A stretch of 36,547 nt of DNA from an uncultured Muribaculaceae bacterium (lineage in GTDB: Bacteria > Bacteroidota > Bacteroidia > Bacteroidales > Muribaculaceae): positions 1 to 36,547 of the forward strand of contig CAJUDL010000036.1 of assembly GCA_910585285.1 (NCBI GenBank), read 5' to 3'. The translations under genes were made by a program, and so were the position numbers. How positions within the stretch are numbered: position 1 is the first letter of the stretch; every line of letters starts with the position of its first letter. This document shows positions 16,331 to 22,499 of the stretch, in pieces. The notes beneath the pieces are model-generated. The model was given only the letters and a program-made list of their open reading frames with translations. It was not told the DNA's origin and did not search any database.

Positions 16331-17353
16331 ATGAAAGTTATTGATGACAATCTTATTGTGAAAAGTCTATCGGGAAATGCCGATGATAAAGATCTGGAGG
16401 ATCTGAAGCAAACCATTGCAACCTCTGAAGAGGCTGCAGAAGAATTTCTTGAAATAAAGAATATCTGGGATGCTGCAGTTTCTCCCGAAGTTGCCGATGA
16501 AATAGACACCCGGGATTCATTGGAACAGATCCTGGAGAAGATATGTATGCGCACTGAACCGGAACAAAACTTCTGGAACAAAGCAGCGCACATGATTGTC
16601 AAGGTGGCGGCAGTGTTGTCGCTTCCTCTTATGCTTCTCTCTATTTATCTTTATTACTCCGGAAGGAATTCCAACAATAACAGAATCATAGCAATGCATC
16701 AGGAAATCAAGGCAATGCCCGGAAGCCTGGTGCATACCCTGCTTCCTGACAGCACAGAGATCTGGATAAATGGCGGCAGCTGCATTAAATACTGTCATAG
16801 ACCCGATAGTGCAAGACTGATTGACATTGAAGGGGAAGCTTTCTTTAAAGTAGCGAAAGATGCCGAGCATCCTTTCAGGGTTAGAACTGCTTCGGGACTT
16901 GATGTAGTGGCTTTAGGCACAGAATTCAATGTCTGCTCTTATGCCACCGATACGCTGACAACCATCACCCTCAGTGAAGGTTCGGTAAGGGTCAACGACA
17001 ACCTGAGTGAATCAATAATGCAGCCGGGACAAACAATCGTATATAACACAAAAAAGAAAAAAGGCACGCTTTATCTCGGCAATATTGAAAAAATAATCTC
17101 TTGGAGAGACGGCAACCTCGCCTTCAATAACGAAATGCTGAAGAATGTATATAAACGTATTGGTCAGATTTTTGACGTTACATTCGAGGTAGACACAAGA
17201 CTTGAGAATGTAATATTATATGCAACCTTCGAGAATGCATCGCTCGACCAGATCCTTTCTCTGATAAAGAAATCCACTCCCCTATCTTACGAAATTGTCG
17301 AGAACAATGATAAAGGGAGCGTAACCAAAAGAATCAAAGTCAAAGCAACATGA
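16331..17353 (+). CDS. FecR-family anti-sigma factor
   Basis: A 340-residue membrane protein. Residues 1-85 are the cytoplasmic sigma-binding part, 87-110 a transmembrane helix (VKVAAVLSLPLMLLSIYLYY), about 118-222 the periplasmic FecR domain (LPDSTEIWINGGSCIKY, GEAFFKVAKDAEHPFRV, VALGTEFNV, LSEGSVRV) and about 265-335 a DUF4974-type domain (NEMLKNVYKRIGQIFDVTFEV...ATFENASLDQILSLI) related in pattern to the STN domain of the partner SusC. I start at ATG 16331; an upstream TTG at 16301 in the same frame would add ten unconvincing residues. It should hold the ECF sigma factor inactive until SusC signals ligand. Its TGA overlaps the GH3 start by 4 nt (ATGA). Confidence 0.96.
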   Translation: MKVIDDNLIVKSLSGNADDKDLEDLKQTIATSEEAAEEFLEIKNIWDAAVSPEVADEIDTRDSLEQILEKICMRTEPEQNFWNKAAHMIVKVAAVLSLPLMLLSIYLYYSGRNSNNNRIIAMHQEIKAMPGSLVHTLLPDSTEIWINGGSCIKYCHRPDSARLIDIEGEAFFKVAKDAEHPFRVRTASGLDVVALGTEFNVCSYATDTLTTITLSEGSVRVNDNLSESIMQPGQTIVYNTKKKKGTLYLGNIEKIISWRDGNLAFNNEMLKNVYKRIGQIFDVTFEVDTRLENVILYATFENASLDQILSLIKKSTPLSYEIVENNDKGSVTKRIKVKAT

Positions 17354-19692
17354 ACATGGTAAAGGGAATTATAGGAGCTGCGGCTATCGCTGTTGCAATC
17401 ATCACGCAGGCTAATGAGAAAACATTGCCACAGTTTGGGAAAGATCCTGTTAAGGATGTTGTGAAAGCTATGACCCGTAGCGAAAAAGCAAGATTCGTGA
17501 TAGGAACAGGCATGGAGGGGATCAACGATGGTGAAAAAGCTGTCATTGGGTCAACAAAGATGATTGTGCCCGGAGCGGCAGGGACAACGTTCCCGATACC
17601 CAGACTCGGAATACCGGCAATAGTTTTCGCAGATGGTCCCGCAGGCGTCAGAATCGATCCTCACAGAGATAACGACACCTCAACCTATTTCGGCACACAT
17701 TTCCCCATGCCCATGCTTTTAGGAGCATCATGGGATACAGAGGTTGCCCATAAAATAGGGAAGGCAATAGGAGAAGAGGCGAGAGAATACGGGGTTGACA
17801 TTATGCTTGCTCCGGCACTTAATATACAGCGGCATACACTGTGTGGCAGAAACTACGAATATTATTCCGAGGATCCTGTAATCAGCGGTGAGATAGCTAC
17901 AGCATATGTAAACGGCTTGCAGGAATGTGGAGTGGGAGCCTGTGTGAAACATCTTGCCGCGAACAATCAGGAAACAAACCGCAAAGACAACGAATCGATT
18001 GTTTCCCAGCGGGCTTTACGTGAAATATATCTTAAAGGATTCGAGAAGGTTATCAAGAAATCCGACCCATGGTGCGTAATGTCTTCATATAATTATCTTA
18101 ACGGACATTACACGTCGGAAAGTCCGGAACTTCTTGATTCCCTCTTGAGAGGAGAATGGGATTACCGTGGTGTTGTGGTCTCCGACTGGTTCGGAGGCAA
18201 AGATGCTGTGGCGCAGATGAAAGCGCGGAATAATCTCCTCCAGCCGGGGTATCCACAGGAGTATGAGCGCATCATGGAAGGTCTCGAATCGGGAGAACTG
18301 GATGAGGAGGTGCTTGACCGCAACATAGAAGAAGTGCTTGAGCTCATAATGCGAACACCTCGATTCCTCAAATTAGGTCACTCTGACAAACCGGACCTTA
18401 AGGCGCATGCGGCATTGCTTAGAAAAATGGCACCTGAAGGGATGGTGCTGCTCAAGAACGACAACCAAGCCCTCCCCTACAAGGATGACATACGAAAGAT
18501 TGCATTGTTCGGGAATTGTGCCTATGACATGATTACCGGAGGAAGTGGCTCGGGAGATGTGAACCGGGCATACAGCATATCTCTTCCGGAAGGAATTGCG
18601 AATGCCGGATACATCGCTGATCAGAAACTGATGGAAAAGTATGTGTCGCATATATCTTCAGAATATAAACGACTCGAGAAAGAAGACAAAACTTTCCATA
18701 TGGCAGCCAAGATGCGTCCTACTGAACTTCAGGTCAGTCGCTCTGCCATTAAAAAGGCAGCGGAATGCAACGATGCCGCCATTATTTCCATTGGGATTGC
18801 AGCGGGAGAGTTTGCTGACCGTTCCACCCGAAGCTTCTATCTTGACAAAACCATGCAAACACTTATTGAAGAAGTTTGCAAAGCGTTTCATTCGAAAGGA
18901 AAGAAAGTAACGGTGCTTCTCAATATCAGCGGTGGAATTGAGACATATTCTTGGAAAGATCTCCCCGATGCCATTCTTTGCACATGGCAATGCGGACAAG
19001 AAGGAGGCAACAGCATAGCCGATGTTCTCACAGGAAAATCATACCCGTCGGGAAAACTCCCGGTTACATTTCCAATAGACTATAAGGATCAGGCATCTGA
19101 CCGCAATTTCCCGCATGATGCAGACACCGGCATAATCTTCGGGGCAAATAAAAAGGGACTCACACGTGAGAGACGCAATATTGACCATACCATCTATGAA
19201 GAAGACATATATGTGGGCTACCGATATTTCGACTCCTTTAACAAGGATGTGTCCTACCCCTTCGGTTATGGACTCACCTATACCACATTCGAATACTCGG
19301 AATCCCGAATATCATATGATGGGACTCAATACACCCTTAATGTCATCATAACGAATACGGGATGCAATTCCGGCAAGGAGGCAGCGCAGGTATATGTGTC
19401 CAAACCCGGAAACGGCAACGTTCCCGTCAAAGAGTTAGTTGGATTCGCCAAAACAGAAGAACTTAAGCCCGGAGAATCCCAATCTCTCTCCATCAGCATT
19501 AATCCTGAGGACCTGGCAGTTTTCGATGAATCGGTTTCCGCATGGCACACTCCCGCGGGAGAATACACATTTATGGTAGGAGCTTCCAGCCGCGACATTC
19601 GTGGCACCGTCAGCTGCAAAATGAAAGAAACCACCAGCCCCGTCAAAAACCTCCTCCACCCCTCCCTCGATTTCCCCCGCCTCCAGCGCTAA
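17350..19692 (+). CDS. GH3 family beta-glycosidase, exported
   Basis: A 780-residue enzyme of normal GH3 length with a short signal-peptide-like N-terminus (VKGIIGAAAIAVAIITQAN). The TIM-barrel domain covers about 30-300 (FADGPAGVR with D95, CGRNYEYYSEDP at 165-176, KH at 200-201, VVVSDWFGG with nucleophile D279), the alpha/beta sandwich about 360-560 (LLKNDNQALP, ISGGIETYSW, CTWQCGQEGG) and a fibronectin-III-like domain ends the protein. GH3 enzymes trim beta-linked glucose, xylose or related sugars from oligosaccharides. It is translationally coupled to the anti-sigma gene and so should be made under ECF control. It may complete digestion of products of the GH30 enzyme on the other arm. ATG 17356, two codons in, is an alternative start. 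Confidence 0.94.
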   Translation: MNMVKGIIGAAAIAVAIITQANEKTLPQFGKDPVKDVVKAMTRSEKARFVIGTGMEGINDGEKAVIGSTKMIVPGAAGTTFPIPRLGIPAIVFADGPAGVRIDPHRDNDTSTYFGTHFPMPMLLGASWDTEVAHKIGKAIGEEAREYGVDIMLAPALNIQRHTLCGRNYEYYSEDPVISGEIATAYVNGLQECGVGACVKHLAANNQETNRKDNESIVSQRALREIYLKGFEKVIKKSDPWCVMSSYNYLNGHYTSESPELLDSLLRGEWDYRGVVVSDWFGGKDAVAQMKARNNLLQPGYPQEYERIMEGLESGELDEEVLDRNIEEVLELIMRTPRFLKLGHSDKPDLKAHAALLRKMAPEGMVLLKNDNQALPYKDDIRKIALFGNCAYDMITGGSGSGDVNRAYSISLPEGIANAGYIADQKLMEKYVSHISSEYKRLEKEDKTFHMAAKMRPTELQVSRSAIKKAAECNDAAIISIGIAAGEFADRSTRSFYLDKTMQTLIEEVCKAFHSKGKKVTVLLNISGGIETYSWKDLPDAILCTWQCGQEGGNSIADVLTGKSYPSGKLPVTFPIDYKDQASDRNFPHDADTGIIFGANKKGLTRERRNIDHTIYEEDIYVGYRYFDSFNKDVSYPFGYGLTYTTFEYSESRISYDGTQYTLNVIITNTGCNSGKEAAQVYVSKPGNGNVPVKELVGFAKTEELKPGESQSLSISINPEDLAVFDESVSAWHTPAGEYTFMVGASSRDIRGTVSCKMKETTSPVKNLLHPSLDFPRLQR

Positions 19693-19719
19693 CCACAGAT
19701 TCAATTTTTAATAAATTTT

Positions 19720-19755
19720 ACAAATGTGTGTACATTTTTTTGTACACACATTTGT
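19720..19755. repeat. 15-bp perfect inverted repeat, probable toxin-antitoxin operator
   Basis: Arms 19720-19734 and 19741-19755 are perfect reverse complements (ACAAATGTGTGTACA and partner) around TTTTTT. The right arm overlaps the TTTG -33 box (19751-19754) of the antitoxin promoter, the place where a Phd/YefM-type repressor, alone or with toxin, would block polymerase. It also lies 28 nt past the GH3 stop, so the same hairpin could slow read-through from the PUL. Confidence 0.75.
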
Positions 19756-19782
19756 TATTATATTGAGAAATAACTATATTTG
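19751..19782 (+). promoter_or_regulatory. Promoter of the toxin-antitoxin operon
   Basis: TTTG at 19751-19754, 20 nt, TATATTTG at 19775-19782, a full match to the Bacteroidetes housekeeping consensus TTTG ... TAnnTTTG. A start of transcription near 19789 would leave a leader of about 22 nt before ATG 19811, which supports that start codon over the longer frame beginning at 19724. Confidence 0.85.
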
Positions 19783-19810
19783 CACAATTAAAGAACATTT
19801 AAAACATTAT

Positions 19811-20080
19811 ATGGAAGTATTATCTGTCAGGGATTACCGGAATAATCTCGCTACATATTTTGACCGCGCTGCGGAAGGAGAAAAAATTCTCATTCGTCGC
19901 AAAAATTCCTTATATGCCTTAGTAAGCGTAGGGAATGAAGATTTAACACTGTCTCCTACGCAACAACGCCACGTAGAAGGAATGACCGAAAGTATTAAAC
20001 GAAGTTGGGAACAAATAAAACAGATGGAGGCGGGAGAAATACCTACCAAATCCGCTATGTCATTCATCGATGAGCTTTGA
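19811..20080 (+). CDS. Phd/YefM-family antitoxin
   Basis: An 89-residue protein beginning MEVLSVRDYRNNLATYFDRAAEGEKILIRR, the characteristic N-terminal DNA-binding fold of Phd/YefM antitoxins (in YefM: short strand, R-N helix, then the strand that sets the dimer). Residues about 50-89 are a charged, likely disordered tail that would wrap the toxin. An in-frame ATG at 19724 exists, but the promoter at 19751-19782 lies downstream of it. The last 11 nt overlap the toxin gene, ensuring coupled translation. The antitoxin normally neutralises the toxin and, with it, represses the operon through the inverted repeat. Confidence 0.92.
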   Translation: MEVLSVRDYRNNLATYFDRAAEGEKILIRRKNSLYALVSVGNEDLTLSPTQQRHVEGMTESIKRSWEQIKQMEAGEIPTKSAMSFIDEL

Positions 20081-20405
20081 AATTTCCATCACCGAAGAGT
20101 TTGAGAGTCAGGCAAAGGCTCTCAATAAGCGACACAGATCGTTCAAAAATGATTTGAAAGAGTTTGTCCTTTCTCTAAAAGAAAATCCCTTCCAGGGGGT
20201 TGAATTATGCCCAGGTATACGCAAGATCCGCATGGCGATTACCTCAAAAGGAAGAGGAAAATCAGGAGGTGCAAGAATTATCACTTACACCATTGTAACA
20301 GCAGAAACGGAAGGACGAGTATATTTGATGAATGTTTATGACAAATCAGATTTTTCCACTGTGGAATTATCGGTCTTAAAGAAAATAGTCCTGAATCTAA
20401 AATAA
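20070..20405 (+). CDS. RelE/ParE-superfamily toxin
   Basis: A 111-residue basic protein with the RelE-like compact fold: ISITEEFESQAKALNKRHRSFKNDLKEFVLSLKENP gives the two N-terminal helices, then KIRMAITSKGRGKSGGARII at 52-71, which carries the basic Lys/Arg and GKSGGAR pattern of HigB/RelE relatives, and a final YLMNVYDKSDFSTVELSVLKKIV strand-helix. Such toxins usually cleave mRNA in the ribosome A site. A target cannot be shown from sequence. It overlaps the antitoxin gene by 11 nt. It is intact and full length, so the pair could be active. It occupies the joint between the two PULs. Confidence 0.9.
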   Translation: MSFEISITEEFESQAKALNKRHRSFKNDLKEFVLSLKENPFQGVELCPGIRKIRMAITSKGRGKSGGARIITYTIVTAETEGRVYLMNVYDKSDFSTVELSVLKKIVLNLK

Positions 20406-20407
20406 AC

Positions 20408-20446
20408 CGCCAACTTTGGAAACAAAAACGCGCCAACCTTGGAAAC
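20408..20446. repeat. Pair of 16-bp direct repeats
   Basis: CGCCAACTTTGGAAAC at 20408-20423 and CGCCAACCTTGGAAAC at 20431-20446 differ at one base and start 23 nt apart, directly after the toxin stop. They look like the multiple short repeats found near the ends of some insertion sequences, but no transposase gene remains nearby. They may be an IS scar or a protein-binding site. Confidence 0.6.
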
Positions 20447-20509
20447 GGATACACACAAATATCTGATTATCTTAGATTAGCACATTGCTATTCGCAACTG
20501 TAGAATTAA

Positions 20510-20614
20510 AATGAAGAGCCTTCATTCATGATGGTTCTTACTGCTGTCGGCGACTATGCTTACCGCCGGAGTGATGGAGTTCTGGTGGTTCCGGTATCAA
20601 CCTTACGCGATTAG
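20510..20614 (+). pseudogene. Probable 3' remnant of a gene (C-terminal tail only)
   Basis: An open frame that enters after a TAA at 20507-20509 and ends at TAG 20612-20614, reading NEEPSFMMVLTAVGDYAY then RRSDGVLVVPVSTLRD. It reads like the natural end of a real protein and recalls, from memory only, the tails of some Bacteroidales ATPases. I cannot confirm that without a search. A 28-codon small gene starting at ATG 20528 is the alternative. The rest of 20406-20628 shows no gene. Confidence 0.4.
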
Positions 20615-20628
20615 GACAACTTCAGGAT

Positions 20629-22242
20629 TTATTCCGGGCAGATCGGGCAGATATCCATGATTTCTTTTTCGAAGGTGTCGCGGTTAATTGCGCGGTTGCG
20701 CATTTCTGTTCTTCGATTGAATATCGTCTGCTGGGAATAGAATAGAAGAGTCGCTATTTTTGTGCTGTCGGTAATACCCATTCTTATCAAGGCGAGTATG
20801 CGCAGATTGGCGTTCAATAGTTCGCTGCTTTTAGGACATATTGCCTTGTCCGGCTGCAGCAATGTATTCACATTCTTTATGAAATCGGGATATAACCGCA
20901 GGAATGCTGTGTCAAAGTTGAAGAACACTTCCCTCAGTTCCGCTTCGGAGGGGCGGGAATTAGCCTGCAGCAGCTTCAACAGTTCAGAGTATTGACCCGC
21001 CTTCAATTTCGACGATACAGTCATCTGTAGCCGGTTGTATTTATCGATATATCCTGCACAGAGGTTCAGGAATAGGTTTACATATTGTTCGCGAGAACGG
21101 TTAGTCTCCTGCAACTGTTTGTTGAATATTTTAAGTTGATCATTGAATGTTGACAGAGTTTCGTTTCTGGTTCCGATTTTCCTTTTCTGTTCGATGATTA
21201 TTGCAATTGCAATGATCAGGATTATTACTATTATTACAATTATCGCCAGGTATATGTGCAGCTGTTTGTTCTTCGCCAATACGGTTTCCTGATATGCCGT
21301 CGCTATGGCAGGGAGTTTTTTGCCGATTTCAAGGATTCTCAGTCGGTTGTTATATTCGAGCGCATCATTCAGCGAATAGTTTAGATAGGCGTTTGCGCGT
21401 TCCAGATCCCCATCATCATTTTTGATCAGCAGAGCTACCTCCTGCAATGCCAGATTCTCTTTCAATGGAATCATCTGGTCTGCGACAGCTGCGTTTATGA
21501 GCCACTTGCGGTAACTGGCTTTATCCTGCAGATTGATGTAGACCTGCGCTAAAGCGTATGCTGACTGTGTGTATATGCGTGAATTTTCCGGTTCGTTCTT
21601 AACAGCTTTCAGATAATATTTTTTAGCCTTTTCAAAATCGTGGTCGAACATCAAGGCTTTTTCTGCTATCCGGTAATTATATAATGATGTATTGCGAGGA
21701 GTTACGCTGATGAGAGAATCCAGATATATCTTGCTGTTTCGGTAATAAATAGGAGCAAATGTCTTGTCCTGTGAATATTCAGCCCAAACTCCGTAGGTCC
21801 ATTGGCAAGCTTGATAGTACTTCTCTCTGAGAGAGTCGGACATGCAGGAGGACTGAACTTTCTTGAGTTCATCAATCGCCTGGCTGAAATGTCCGGAGGT
21901 GGCATATGACATTGCCTTGTGTATTCTTACCTTTGCGTTAAGGTCATAGTTTCCCGAGTTTGAAACCAGCCTTTCAGCAAGCTCCACATATCTCATAGCC
22001 GAGTCGAAACTGAGAGTTAGATATTCCTCATAGAGCTTGTCATAACCTTTAAGCTTTTCCATTGCCGGGGCATTGGCAGGGATTCTGGATTTTATGCTGT
22101 CTATTCTGTGTTTTTTATTTTTGAGGAACGTATCTCTGATTTCAAGCACAGAATCAAGCCTCGCAAGGTCATTTTTTTGCCCGGCGTAAAGAGGTTGTGC
22201 AATAACCAGAATAAATAATATATATATTGAGAACGTTTTCAT
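20629..22242 (-). CDS. Membrane-spanning TPR regulator, DUF6377/SusR-like
   Basis: A 537-residue protein starting at ATG 22242, chosen because the promoter (22300-22270) lies upstream of it and rules out the longer frame from 22311. It has a signal sequence (1-20), periplasmic TPR-like helices (about 60-300), a transmembrane helix (329-350, YLAIIVIIVIILIIAIAIII), a coiled coil (351-390) and a cytoplasmic C-terminus. There, residues 480-520 (RILALIRMGITDSTKIATLL, FYSQQTIFNRRTEMRNRA) form a helix-turn-helix-like region. Length and layout match what I associate with SusR-type PUL activators, which sense oligosaccharide in the periplasm and bind DNA from the membrane. It is encoded divergently from the SusC gene of the right PUL, whose upstream region has four phased heptamers. 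The regulatory role is inferred. Confidence 0.85.
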   Translation of the reverse strand: MKTFSIYILFILVIAQPLYAGQKNDLARLDSVLEIRDTFLKNKKHRIDSIKSRIPANAPAMEKLKGYDKLYEEYLTLSFDSAMRYVELAERLVSNSGNYDLNAKVRIHKAMSYATSGHFSQAIDELKKVQSSCMSDSLREKYYQACQWTYGVWAEYSQDKTFAPIYYRNSKIYLDSLISVTPRNTSLYNYRIAEKALMFDHDFEKAKKYYLKAVKNEPENSRIYTQSAYALAQVYINLQDKASYRKWLINAAVADQMIPLKENLALQEVALLIKNDDGDLERANAYLNYSLNDALEYNNRLRILEIGKKLPAIATAYQETVLAKNKQLHIYLAIIVIIVIILIIAIAIIIEQKRKIGTRNETLSTFNDQLKIFNKQLQETNRSREQYVNLFLNLCAGYIDKYNRLQMTVSSKLKAGQYSELLKLLQANSRPSEAELREVFFNFDTAFLRLYPDFIKNVNTLLQPDKAICPKSSELLNANLRILALIRMGITDSTKIATLLFYSQQTIFNRRTEMRNRAINRDTFEKEIMDICPICPE

Positions 22243-22269
22243 TTTTTTGATACTTGTTGTATTGATATG

Positions 22270-22300
22270 CAAAGATAATATAAGTTTTTTAAATACCAAA
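22270..22300 (-). promoter_or_regulatory. Promoter of the DUF6377-type regulator gene
   Basis: On the minus strand: TTTG at 22300-22297, 19 nt, TATCTTTG at 22277-22270, a full match to the Bacteroidetes consensus. Transcription would begin near 22263, giving a leader of about 20 nt before ATG 22242. The regulator therefore seems to be made constitutively. Confidence 0.85.
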
Positions 22301-22390
22301 AACTGCTTCAAACGCCTATTAACACTACCTGATTTTGATTTAACATATTTTGTATTATATTGAATATCAATGAATTACCCCCCCGATAAC

Positions 22391-22427
22391 ACTACTTAAA
22401 CTACTTAAGACTACCTACCGACTACTT
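22391..22427. promoter_or_regulatory. Phased ACTACYT repeat array, candidate activator site
   Basis: ACTACTT at 22391, ACTACTT at 22400, ACTACCT at 22410 and ACTACTT at 22421: four copies with starts 9, 10 and 11 nt apart, so all face about the same side of the helix. A fifth ACTACCT lies at 22324. The last copy ends 4 nt before the candidate -33 TTG of the SusC promoter, where an activator would touch polymerase. The likely ligand is the regulator encoded divergently. Confidence 0.65.
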
Positions 22428-22431
22428 GCTA

Positions 22432-22462
22432 TTGATAATTATATGCTAACGTTATAATTTTA
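22432..22462 (+). promoter_or_regulatory. Candidate promoter of the right PUL operon
   Basis: TTG at 22432-22434, 20 nt, TAATTTTA at 22455-22462, one mismatch from TAnnTTTG in the last base. A start near 22468 would leave about 32 nt of leader before ATG 22500. A weak -7 box with an upstream repeat array is what an activator-dependent promoter looks like. Confidence 0.6.
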
Positions 22463-22499
22463 CGGCAAAAATTAAAAACAATAATTAACCTAAATCTTT

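Noticed and set aside
19724..19810. Longer antitoxin frame from 19724
   Set aside because: The promoter at 19751-19782 lies inside this extension, so the message would not include that ATG.
22391..22427. Heptamer array as a CRISPR or tandem-repeat satellite
   Set aside because: Units are only 7 nt with 9-11 nt periods and no spacers, and they lie at a promoter, so a protein-binding array fits better.
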